A stretch of DNA of 64,000 nt, taken from assembly GCF_003363775.1 (NCBI RefSeq), contig NZ_CP031376.1, forward strand, positions 558,001-622,000. Direction: 5' to 3'. The translations under genes were made by a program, and so were the position numbers. The DNA is from Spiroplasma alleghenense. GTDB lineage: Bacteria > Bacillota_I > Bacilli_A > Mycoplasmatales > Mycoplasmataceae. The notes below the pieces were generated by a model. The model did no database searches, was not told the DNA's origin, and was given only the letters and a program-made list of their open reading frames with translations. Positions 11,577 through 20,969 of this stretch are shown here, piece by piece; the first letter of the stretch is position 1, and each line of letters opens with the position of its first letter.

Positions 11577-12230
11577 GTGACTGAAGTAAGTTTAATGATT
11601 CCAGATATCCTAAATGAGATTTACATTGCTTATGATTTTTTAAATCATAAGTTATTCAACAATGAACTTAAAAAAATCCAAATTACAATTGCTTCATTTA
11701 ATCAAAAAACTAGAAGTAATAAAACTGTTTTAGCTCATTTCAATCCTAGAAAATCATGAGAAGGGGATTTTAATGAAATAGTTTTGTATGATTCGGTTTT
11801 TACCGGGAATTTTAACGATATTCTACAAACCTTGGTTCATGAAATGGTTCATCAGTATTGCTTTGAAAACGGAATTAAAGATACCGAAGCTAATGGCAGA
11901 CATAACAAAAACTTCCGTCAACAAGCTGAAATAGTCGGCCTTACCGTCAACAAGCCATTAACTAAAAATCAAGGATACACAACGTCCTTGAGTGGTGCTT
12001 TGGAAAGTGTTTTCAGGGTTATCCCGCTAAACCATAGAGTTATTGAAGATTTTATTGGCATTAATAACTTTAAGAAATTAAATAAAAAAAATAAAGAAAT
12101 CAAAGAGACAATTAAACCCGTTAATTTTAAGTATCAATGCAGTGGGTGTGAAATTGAGTTTAGATCCAAAAAAGACATGAATTTGAATTGCGCTGATTGT
12201 GATATTAGTTTAATTAAAAGTGTATTTTAA
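11577..12230 (+). CDS. SprT-like zinc metalloprotease domain protein
   Basis: 217 residues from GTG at 11577 (GGTGG upstream; ATG at 11592 is an alternative). H-E-M-V-H at 88-92 is the HExxH zinc site and a later G-R-H at 109 could be the third ligand. Cys pairs at 188/191 and 205/208 form a C-terminal zinc ribbon, the SprT/Spartan-like order. By family the protein would cleave proteins, perhaps DNA-protein crosslinks; the substrate is inferred. Both metal sites are intact, so it is likely active. Confidence 0.82.
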
Positions 12231-12241
12231 AATACACTTTT
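12216..12241 (+). terminator. Terminator overlapping the end of the SprT-like gene
   Basis: A perfect 26-base palindrome, AAAAGTGTATTTT and its complement. The stop codon TAA at 12228-12230 sits at its centre. T4 ends the hairpin. Confidence 0.65.
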
Positions 12242-12326
12242 AATGTAATTTATTATTTATATTTTTATTTTAAAGTGATAATATTATATAAGTAAGTACA
12301 TTAGTTATAGAAATGGAAAAATATAT

Positions 12327-13190
12327 ATGGCCCTACCGCAATACCCTAGATTCTGTAATATTCATCAAGTAATCCATATTTGCGAAAATATGGATCCGAT
12401 GTTTAAGTCAAAAACTGAAGAAGCTAAATTAGCAAGTAAAGTAAGACGTCTTCATGGTAAACAAACAGAAGAAGAATTAGAAGAAGAAAGACAAAAATCT
12501 ATGCCTCAAAAAGGCTCTCTCGCGGCTATTTTAGCCAGCGCTAAGGAAAATATTAAAAAAGAAAAATCTAAGTTAAATGGGGGCCAAAACAGTCAAAATT
12601 CAGAAGGAGACTCTGAAGGGAAAATTGATGAAGGAAGTCTTTCAGAAAGAATGATGGCTTTGAGAGCTAAAACTTTGGGCGAAAGCGTTACACATCAAAA
12701 AGAAATAGTTAAATCTAATAAAATAGACCCCCCTATTCAAAAAACAAACCCCCCTACTGGAAACTTTGGCACTAGTCAATCAACAATAAGTAGTGACTAC
12801 TTGAATGATATTAAGGATAGACACGAAAGTATGTATTCTGCTGTGAGAATGAGTGAAATAAAAAAACGTCCTACTGCAGCAATTCACCTGCCTAAGAAAA
12901 AAGCGCAGACTAAATTAATAAATCCTTCAGAAAAACTAGAAAAAGCTGTTTCTAAACCTAAAACAACCCCAACCCCTATAGCTAAAACTAAATCTATTGT
13001 AGTTGAGAAACCTAAAACCAAGTCAATTTCACCTACAATTACCAAATCTACTACAGTTAAAAAAAGTGTAAATTTAGAAAAAAAAGTTAAATCCGATAAA
13101 GATAAACCAGTTTTTACAAAAGCTGAAACAAAAAAATTAATTGAAGAGGCTGTAAAAATAGCTTTAAAAAAAGTCGGAAAAATTGAATAA
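12327..13190 (+). CDS. Unknown Lys-rich low-complexity protein
   Basis: 287 residues, family not recognised. It has a short ordered head with C-N-I-H-Q-V-I-H-I-C near residues 10-19, a possible metal site. A charged helical stretch rich in Glu, Lys and Arg follows (30-90). From about 130 onward it is disordered: P-P-I-Q-K-T-N-P-P, then long runs of Lys, Thr, Pro, Ser and Val. It ends in an amphipathic helix. No signal peptide or membrane segment. The basic tail could bind nucleic acid, but that is a guess. It is monocistronic, with terminators on both sides. Confidence 0.7.
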   Translation: MALPQYPRFCNIHQVIHICENMDPMFKSKTEEAKLASKVRRLHGKQTEEELEEERQKSMPQKGSLAAILASAKENIKKEKSKLNGGQNSQNSEGDSEGKIDEGSLSERMMALRAKTLGESVTHQKEIVKSNKIDPPIQKTNPPTGNFGTSQSTISSDYLNDIKDRHESMYSAVRMSEIKKRPTAAIHLPKKKAQTKLINPSEKLEKAVSKPKTTPTPIAKTKSIVVEKPKTKSISPTITKSTTVKKSVNLEKKVKSDKDKPVFTKAETKKLIEEAVKIALKKVGKIE

Positions 13191-13192
13191 AG

Positions 13193-13220
13193 AAAAAGCG
13201 ACATTTAAATGTCGCTTTTT
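13193..13220. terminator. Bidirectional terminator between the Lys-rich gene and coaE
   Basis: AAAAAGCGACATTT and its exact complement with no spacer. It serves both convergent genes; the coaE stop overlaps it. Confidence 0.85.
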
Positions 13221-13797
13221 AATCTTTATTTATATTTTCAATTACTCGATCTATTTTTTTATATAAACTCTCTTTGTCTGAACTATTATCGATTATGTAA
13301 TCGATGTTACTTTCTCGGTGCATTGTTTCTTGAATCTTTAAAATCTTACGAATTTCTTTATTATCTCGCTTATCCCTTTCATCAATTCTATTAACGTGAC
13401 TATTATAATTTTTATTGATCAAGTAAATATATTTATCGATTGGTAACTTAAGTAGTGGTAGAAGAGCTGCCTCGACCGCAATCTTATCTCTGTTGCAGTT
13501 TGCTATATCAAACCTTATTAACTTACTGATGTGTGGTCACATTATTTTCCCAAGCTCAATATTAAGTGATTTCTTCATGAAAATAACACTTCTTAATTTT
13601 GAGCGATATACTTGTTGATTTTCAAAATCATATGCTTCTGGAATCTTATTTTTAATAAACTCTTGAACCTCAGGATAACCCAAGACCACCTTGCTTTTCT
13701 TGTCAGCATCAATTACATAGAATCCGTGTTTTGTACTCAAATATTCTAGTGCGGTACTCTTACCTGTGCCAATATAACCAAAAACCCCTAAAATCAA
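13219..13797 (-). CDS. coaE: Dephospho-CoA kinase
   Basis: 192 residues. The P-loop G-Y-I-G-T-G-K-S-T is at 7-15, followed by V-I-D-A-D-K (the DAD motif) and a later R-x-x-x-Q-E region. It phosphorylates dephospho-CoA, the last step of CoA synthesis; coaBC of the same pathway is at 47589-48764. In-frame TGA at 13537 is Trp, and the sequence either side matches the family. It lies 29 bases downstream of the membrane gene and is likely cotranscribed with it. Confidence 0.9.
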
Positions 13798-13826
13798 ATT
13801 AACACCTTCTCTTTTTAATTATTTAT

Positions 13827-15284
13827 TTATGATAATTCTTCAATAAATTTTTTCAATTTTTCTTTAATTGGAGACATTAATAAAATTGTTTCTTCACAAA
13901 TCAATTTATAAGTGCTAAATTTCTTATTATCCCTTGCGAAATCAAGTTTAGTAATTAAATTATTTTCTTTTTCAATTGAATCAAAATTATTCACCAATCT
14001 GTGTTTGATACAGAAACCTACTTTAGCAATTAAGTTTTGATAATTAAGTGCAATGGCAAATATTTGTTCGATTGCGACTTCTGCTTCTAATAGTTCTCAC
14101 TTTTCTAGTGAATTTTTGTATTTTGAAATTAAAGTATATAAAATTTCTGAGTAGCTTGAGAAAAAACCTGAATTATTTCTCATTAAATCCTCGATTTTAT
14201 TAATAAACTTTAAGTCAGCTTCGCTTGTAAATTTTATGTAATCATTTATACTATTTTCTACTTGATCTAGCTTATGGTCTAATGAATTATCAATTAGAGC
14301 GCTATAAGTAACTCTAAATTTTTTGTACATATCATTATTAGTGTTTCCGCCTTTTTCAAACACCTGAATTGCTTTTTTGAAAAAGATCTCACATTTATTT
14401 TTTAGATTGTAGTCTAATGATTCCAATTCGCTAATATCGTTATTTAGATTTACCTCTAATCCATCAACTTTTGTCAAGTCATCTCAATGGTTCTTTTCAT
14501 CCGCCATTCTTTGATTAAAGTTTTTAAAATCACTTATTTTACCATTGTTAGTTAGATCACTTTTTTTATTGCTAAATTTATTTGCTTTTTCTTTTTCTAA
14601 TTCTGATTTTTTAATAATGTCTTCGCTAGTCATCATTTTTTTAGTCGATTTTATAAAATCAGATTTAAATAATTCCAATGGATTTTCTTTTACTTTTGAT
14701 AAAACCTTAAATGAAAATACTACTGTAAATATTGGAATAATTAAGAAAGGTAATACCGAAATGAAGTTTATAGCTATTCTTAAAGAGGTTGAAATACTAG
14801 CGTTTTTTAAAATATTACTCCCTCAAAAAACTACGCCATAGTCATATCCTAATTCTATAGCTTTAGATTGAAAATATGTGTCGATTGCCAGTAATTTTAA
14901 AAATCAAATTAATATAAAAATAAGGCTTATCAAATTTACTGTAATAAGAATTGACAAGAAACTGCTTGATTTTGAAATTGTTTGAGGCAATTCTTTTTCT
15001 AAATTAACATCCATATCAGTCATGCTTTTATCTTTTACATTTATCTTGGTCATTTTGGCTGAAAAAACAATCATCATTATTCCTAGAAATAAAGGAATAA
15101 AAGAATATAGAAAAGAAATGTGTATAAAACTTAAGAAAAGAATTAAAGAATTTATTTTAAATAATTCTGGAGTAGTAAAAATTATAGGTGAAATTAAAAT
15201 TAAAAAAATCCCCTGTAAAATCGAAAGAATAAAAATTGATTTAACAGTTTTATTTTCAAAAGCTCAAATATACTTATTATTCAA
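13827..15284 (-). CDS. Unknown membrane protein with long cytosolic helical tail
   Basis: 485 residues with TTG start at 15284, chosen because AAAAGGGG lies nine bases upstream; in-frame GTG 15293 and TTG 15290 sit too close to that site. Membrane segments lie at about 15-35, 45-70, 110-135 and 165-195. The second half (about 200-485) is soluble, helical and Lys/Glu-rich, with no family recognised. It is flanked by coaE and an unknown soluble gene in the same direction. TGA codons at Trp positions break it into fragments if the standard code is used. Confidence 0.72.
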
Positions 15285-15320
15285 GTTCAACACCCCTTTT
15301 CTTAATTATAAACTATTTTT

Positions 15321-16358
15321 CTAATTTTTATTAGTTAAATCTTCCAATGCAATTTTAATTCCTTTAATACTAATCGCAAAATTAAACATTTGTATTTGTT
15401 CTTTATTTAGTAATAATGGCTTGAAAATGAATTTATTTCTTTCGCCTCGATTTTCTGCATCTAAAATAACTCTATGGTTTGGATGCAAAATGCTAGGAAT
15501 TTTTTCAATATTAATTGAATTATTTTGAATATAATCAAATAATGGTCTAAACTCTCCCTTTCCTGGTCCTAAATTGATAAATCCTATTGCCAAATCTGGA
15601 TTTATGATCATGATTGATAATAGCGCCATTTGTGATTCGTTATCAACGAAGTTACCAATCATTTGGTTATTTAGCAAGAAATTCTCTTTTTCAAATTCTG
15701 AAATTTTAAAAATTTTCATAAAATTATTATTTACAATATGGTGAAAATATATTTCAATATAAGTGAAGTCTTGATTCTCAAAATCTTCTGCCTTAATATG
15801 AATTATTTTGTCTTCTTCACTACCTAGACTTTGACCTTCGTATCTATCAACATATTTTTTTAAATAAGCAAAAAGTCTGTTTGTAAATAATAAATCGTAT
15901 AATTCAAAAAGAATATAATTTAAAATTAATAACAAATTATGCTTCGTATCATCATTCATTTCTTTTGTCAAAATGTCTAGAAAACAATAAATTTCATCAC
16001 TTGCATCATCTCTAAAACGGTAGTCCCCATTTAAAATGCTAATTAGAAAAAAGAAATAACGTAAAAATAATACATCAAAACCGTTTAATTCTGGATTTTT
16101 CTTTCCTTCAATTTTCTCCTCTATGATAAAACGAGCTTCTTGAGAAATTTTATTAAATTGATTCATGACTTCTTCAATATCGAAACTATCATCTGATTCA
16201 AATAATACTTTTATTAAAGGGTTATTATCCAAATTTATTCGATACTTTTTATTTGTATGAAAATCTAAATAGGTAAAGCTATCTTCGTTTAACCACTGTT
16301 TAATGAAATCATTTGAATATATTAATGCTGAAGTGACTTTTTTAATTTTTTTCTCCAT
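15321..16358 (-). CDS. Unknown soluble protein
   Basis: 345 residues, acidic, with no signal peptide or membrane segment. The N-terminal part is Asp/Glu-rich and helical. The C-terminal third is beta-rich with M-I-I-N-P-D-L-A-I-G-F-I-N and a conserved-looking H-P-N-H-R-V-I-L-D. The general layout recalls DUF4238 proteins, but I cannot support that beyond a resemblance. It begins 20 bases after a small DUF4258-like gene and shares its promoter, so the two probably act together. GGAG sits about eight bases before the ATG. Confidence 0.65.
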   Translation of the reverse strand: MEKKIKKVTSALIYSNDFIKQWLNEDSFTYLDFHTNKKYRINLDNNPLIKVLFESDDSFDIEEVMNQFNKISQEARFIIEEKIEGKKNPELNGFDVLFLRYFFFLISILNGDYRFRDDASDEIYCFLDILTKEMNDDTKHNLLLILNYILFELYDLLFTNRLFAYLKKYVDRYEGQSLGSEEDKIIHIKAEDFENQDFTYIEIYFHHIVNNNFMKIFKISEFEKENFLLNNQMIGNFVDNESQMALLSIMIINPDLAIGFINLGPGKGEFRPLFDYIQNNSINIEKIPSILHPNHRVILDAENRGERNKFIFKPLLLNKEQIQMFNFAISIKGIKIALEDLTNKN

Positions 16359-16378
16359 AAAAATTCTCCTTATTTAAA

Positions 16379-16660
16379 TTATAGATCTTTATCTATGACC
16401 TCTAATTGTTTTGCGACCGACATTTTTGTGACTGTTATTATCAAATTTTGCAACTTATTTATAACAAAAAATATTTCTGTTTTTCCTACCCTAATATAAA
16501 TATGGTTAGTAGTATGAAATTCATAAGTTGATTTATCAATCAATTTCATACAATGCTCTTTTGCTTCAAACATATTTTCTTTATTTAAATTTAAACGCTC
16601 ACAAGCCCTTTGCAAGCCATGGTCCGTAAATACATAATTATGTTTGAAATAGTAACTCAT
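16379..16660 (-). CDS. Small DUF4258-like protein, possibly RelE-fold
   Basis: 93 residues. It begins with F-T-D-H-G-L-Q-R-A-C-E-R-L, matching the H-x-x-x-R-x-x-E-R start of DUF4258 and related RelE-fold proteins. Alternating beta strands follow (H-I-Y-I-R-V-G-K-T-E-I-F-F-V-I, then L-I-I-T-V-T-K-M). Several such proteins are toxins of two-gene modules. Whether this one is a toxin is unknown, and its downstream partner is far larger than a usual antitoxin. AGAGG is six bases before the ATG, and a TATAAT lies only about 16 bases upstream. Confidence 0.6.
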   Translation of the reverse strand: MSYYFKHNYVFTDHGLQRACERLNLNKENMFEAKEHCMKLIDKSTYEFHTTNHIYIRVGKTEIFFVINKLQNLIITVTKMSVAKQLEVIDKDL

Positions 16661-16675
16661 AAAAAACCTCTAATT

Positions 16676-16681
16676 ATTATA
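16676..16681 (-). promoter_or_regulatory. -10 box for the 16660-13219 gene run
   Basis: On the minus strand TGTTATAATAATT precedes the start codon by 16 bp, leaving a 5' untranslated region of roughly ten bases. Confidence 0.55.
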
Positions 16682-16729
16682 ACATAAAAAGAGGCGATTT
16701 TAATCATTTCTATTCTCCAAAAATAGTGA

Positions 16730-16755
16730 AATAAAAAAAAGGAAAACAATTTCCT
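16730..16755 (-). terminator. Terminator of the nusB-to-lipoprotein gene run
   Basis: AAAGGAAA, loop, TTTCCTTT and a T8 run on the minus strand, immediately after the stop at 16756. Confidence 0.8.
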
Positions 16756-18222
16756 TTAAATTATTATGGTATTTTTAAAGCTATTATATAACTTGCTATT
16801 TACACCATATTGGTTTTTATATATTTCCAATTGTGATTCAGAATCAAATAGATATGATTCTATAATATTTTCAATTCCTGAATCATAAAGCGCCATTACT
16901 GCAGTTGATGAAGCTGTCGGGATGATTCTAAATTCCTTATCGTCAACTTTATCAAAAGCTTTAGCATATAAATAAATTTCTAATGGTATTTCTTGCTTTA
17001 TAATTTCGATTTTTTCAACTCCTAGTTTTTTTGACTCTTTAATTAAATTTTCAATATTTTTTTCACTTTCTCTTGGATGAGGCTTAAACCAAATTGTAAA
17101 ATCATCGCTTCCATGATTTTCTTTTAAATAATCACTAATAGTTTTTATTGCTTCGGCACTTTTTTTTACGGTGATACCTTCCCCCATTTTATTTCCGCTG
17201 TAAACAAAATTTAAATTACTTTTGGGTTTTGGAAAAACATCTTCTGTTAATTTAAAAACTTCTTTAAAAATTTTCAAACCATCTTTATCATACCCTTGTT
17301 GACTTCAATTCGATATAGCATCGTTTAACCCAGCACTTGTCGAAGAGTATGTATTTCTAATTTTTCAAAATTCTGCTTCATCATAAAATTGAACGTCACT
17401 AATTGATCAAGAATTAATATACCTAACCCCATAGTTATTTTTTTCCGTAACTAATGGAAAAAAAGTGTTTGTATACTTTTTAAAATTTGATTTTTTGTCA
17501 TAATTTCCTTCAAAAATTGAAACGACCTCTAATTTTGTTTTTTCAAAATTATCATTTGAAAGATATTTTAAATTTTCAAATAAATTTATTGAGAATGTGT
17601 CATGAGCTGTACCATCAGTCATTAATGTTAAAAATTCAACTTTATCCATTACGCTTGCCAAGTTGGTCAATGATTTTGAAGATACATTGGAACTCATAGC
17701 GTAATCATCAACAAATAAATTTATTTTTTTTATTTTATCATCGCGTTTTTGCAATTCTTCTAATGCTGAATTAATGATAAAAGGTTTTATCTCCTCGTTT
17801 GAATTTTTCAAATACTCTATGTGAACATTTGAAAAATTTTGACTCATTGCCTCTATTTTCATGCTATTTTTACCTAATGGTCCATCTGGATTCATTTGAT
17901 CACTAAGATAGATTACTATTTGTCTGTCAGGAAACATTAGAGCTTCACTGATTGCTGAAACAAAAGTCTGTACACCAATCGCTGCTCCTGCTCTGGAAAT
18001 ATAATATAGGGTTCCAGTATTTAAACTTAATTCGTTTTGTTTTTTAACCGCGTTTAAATAATTTTTTATGCCGTTGTGGTCGTCTTCTCCGATTACTTCT
18101 GGAGTAAAATTATATCTTAGATTTTCATCTACCAACTTTAGATTCATTTGACATGAAATTACAGCAAGTGATGATGTAGATAATATTGATACAGATGCTA
18201 AAATACTTAATATTTTTTTCAT
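16756..18222 (-). CDS. Lipoprotein with GT80 sialyltransferase-like body
   Basis: 488 residues. A lipoprotein signal ends at L-A-V-I-S-C (Cys24), so the protein should be anchored outside the cell. The body resembles GT80 bacterial sialyltransferases as I recall them. There is a T-D-G at 202-204 where the family has Y-D-D-G, then F-V-Y-S-G-N-K, then W-F-K-P-H-P-R-E with the HP motif at 382-383, and A-S-S-T at 437-440 for the SS motif, in the expected order and spacing. If active it would transfer a sugar to surface or host glycans; donor and acceptor are unknown. One Asp of the DDG motif is Thr. It follows dinB by 13 bases at the end of a ten-gene run. Confidence 0.62.
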
Positions 18223-18235
18223 TTCTTTACTTCTT

Positions 18236-19525
18236 TCATTTATTTTTTACTTGTTCATTTGAGATGTGAACATCATCATTTGTTAAAAATTTTGATTGAG
18301 AAATATTTTTATCAAGTTTGCTCTTTAATTTGTCAGCAGTAAATACTTTTTCTGAATTAAGAGAAAAATTTATATCAAAGGCTACTTGTTCTAAATCGTT
18401 TTTTCTCTCCCGACTTTTCAAATTTTCAAAATCTATTTGTTTGAAACCTTCAATTTCTGATATTAAATTTGAAGAACGAACACCAATCAGGGAAACCGAT
18501 TCACCCTTTCATAGATAATCAAAACAACTCTGGGCTACTGAAAGTATTTCCTCAAAATTATTTGTATGTCTAATTATTGTTTCTTGGCGAGTAGTTGTCT
18601 TTTTGTGCATTCTCTTATTAAAAATTTCGCCTTTAGTTTTTTCAAATCTTAGTACAATTGCAAATGTTTTGGGTTGCAAAGACCTTTGTTTTAATCTCTT
18701 TGAAATATTTTTGCAAATTCAATAAATTATACTTCTAAGTTCCTCTTCATTACTTGTAGGAAATTCAAGTGTCATTTCATTGCCAATGCTCTTCATTTCA
18801 TTACTTTGAAAAGCCACCTCATCATCGCCCTTACCTAGGGCGTTTAATTTTAATGCTCGACCATTCTTACCAAGCAATGATTCTAAAAAACTTATTTCAG
18901 TATTTGCAATATCCCCAATAGTAAAAATATTATTTTTATTTAAAATTTCTGCAGTAGCAATTCCAATTCCAAACATTTTCCTTATTTCTAAAGGTCAAAT
19001 TAATTGTGGAACTTGATGTGGTAATATTACCATTGTTCCGTAAGGTTTTTTAAACTCAACGGCCGTTTTGGCTAAAAATTTATTAGTGCTAATTCCTATA
19101 GAACAACTTACATTTAATTCGTCCATAATTCTGCTTTTAATTGCTTCTGCCATGTTAGTAACGGATTTAAATTTTTTATATTCTTGTGTCACATCTACAT
19201 AGCATTCATCGATTGAGGCTACTTCCATTTTTTTTGAAAAATTATTGTAAATCAAATCAAAAATTTTGCTAGAAAATTCAATATAAGTTTTAAAATCAGT
19301 TGGTAAAATTATTAAATCCTTTGATATTTTTTTTGCCTGAAAAACTGGCATTCCGGCCTTAATCCCTAGATTTCTAGCGGCATAACTTGCTGCTGTAATA
19401 ATTGATCTACTATTTGGCGAAGCTACACCCACTATTGAATTTAGGGGAAGTTTGTTTTTGGCCATTGAACAAGATGCAAAAAAAGCATCTAAATCAATTA
19501 AAAAAATAACTTTATTATTGTCCAT
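18236..19525 (-). CDS. dinB: DNA polymerase IV, Y-family
   Basis: 429 residues. Catalytic acids are D11 (D-L-D-A-F-F-A-S) and D106/E107 (S-I-D-E-C-Y-V-D), so the palm is intact. A helix-hairpin-helix follows (M-F-G-I-G-I-A-T-A) and then the little-finger domain. The family copies past damaged bases with low fidelity. About 70 Lys-rich residues trail the little finger; no clear clamp-binding motif was picked out. Its start lies one base after the tlyA stop, so the two are translationally close. Confidence 0.93.
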
Positions 19526-19526
19526 A

Positions 19527-20348
19527 TTAAACTTCTTTCTTCATTAATAGATCCTGGGAATCTTTGACAACTTTATTAATTTTATCTTCCGATACTTTTA
19601 TTTCGGGATTTAATTCCTGTTTCAATAAACAAATATATTCTATGTTATTTTTCTTGCTACCTAAAATTGGTGAAAAATCCAATTCAACTACCGAAAAGTT
19701 ATTTTCAATTGCGTACTTAAAAACTTTTTCAATTGCTTGTTTATGATTTTTTTCTCCCAAAACTTTTCCATTTTTTATTATTTCTCTATTTGACTCAAAC
19801 TGAGGTTTTATTAATATAACACCAATTGCTGGCTTAACCAATATATTTTTTAAAGCTGGCAAAATTTTGCTTACTGAAATAAAACTTACATCACAACAAA
19901 AAAAATCAATTTCTCCTTTGTTAAAATTTTGGATTGTAACATATCTAAAGTTTGTCTTTTCCATAGAAATTACTTTTGGATTATTTCTTATTTTTCAATC
20001 TAGTTGGTTTGTACCAACATCAACTGCATAAATCATTTTTGCACCATTTCTCAAGCAACAGTCAGTGAAACCTCCTGTTGATGAACCTATATCTAAGCAA
20101 ATTTTATCATTTATATTTAGATCTCACACTTCGATTGCTTTTTGCAATTTCTCCCCAGCTCTTGAAACAAAGTTTTTTTCATTATTAATTATTTGAATTT
20201 TGATGTTGCTACCATCAAATAATGTACCGGGTTTAGTTTCCTTTAAATCGTTAACCAAGACTTTTCCATCTATTATTAATCCTCTTGCTTTACTTCGATT
20301 TTCAACTAACTCTTTATCTAATAATATTTGATCTAAACGCTTTTTCAT
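19527..20348 (-). CDS. tlyA: TlyA family rRNA 2'-O-methyltransferase
   Basis: 273 residues: an N-terminal S4 RNA-binding domain (1-60, K-K-R-L-D-Q-I-L-L), then an FtsJ-like methyltransferase with the SAM loop [10 protein letters not shown] at 86-95 and D-V-S-F-I-S as motif IV. The family methylates ribose in 16S and 23S rRNA. In Bacillus the homologue also follows dxs. GAGGAA is placed well before the ATG. Confidence 0.9.
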
Positions 20349-20357
20349 ATTTTCCTC

Positions 20358-20960
20358 TTATTTATCTGAATATAATTCTTCTTCTTGTTTTATCCATTCT
20401 GCTACTTTTGCCAAAAAATTTGATCCATAATTATTTTCTATCTCGTTTGTAAAACTCTCAACTCTTTTAATAATTTCTCGAGTCTTATCGGTCAATTTTC
20501 TTTCTAATTTAATTCTAATAAAACCTAAATGAAAAAAATCGTTTTCCTCTAATAATTTTTTATCTGTAAATTGTAAACTTTGTGATACATCATTATTTTT
20601 ATCAAATTCATCCCCATCATTATTTAAAATATCAATTTCAATTTCTTCTGAAAGTTCTAAACTATTATCGGATAAATCATCAACTCAATTACTAACTAGC
20701 TCTGGATTTTTATACTTATATCCATAATTATTCATATTGAATTTTTCTAACTCGTTAATTAAATTATCTTCGCTGTCCTGTGAGACTCCTGTTGATAAAA
20801 TTTTTTTCTTTAAATTTTTATTAAAACCATCTCTAATGTGTAGCATTTTTTTTAATTCATTAACGTCTTCTAATATTTTTTCAAAAATTTCTTCATCTTG
20901 ATTTTCTTTAAATAATTCATCAGATTTGATTTTATTTTTTAGAAAATTATTCTCATTCAT
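20358..20960 (-). CDS. Unknown acidic helical protein
   Basis: 200 residues, strongly acidic and predicted helical (N-E-N-N-F-L-K-N-K-I-K start; repeated Asp, Glu and Asn). It has no signal peptide, no Cys and no membrane segment, and no family is recognised. It starts nine bases after dxs and ends nine bases before tlyA, so it is part of that operon. One Trp is TGA (20685) and one is TGG near the end. Confidence 0.68.
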
Positions 20961-20969
20961 ATTTTCTCC

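Noticed and set aside
16756-18222. Two separate genes split at 17277-17407
   Set aside because: Same frame; the gap is due to TGA codons read as Trp, and the GT80-like motifs span the join.
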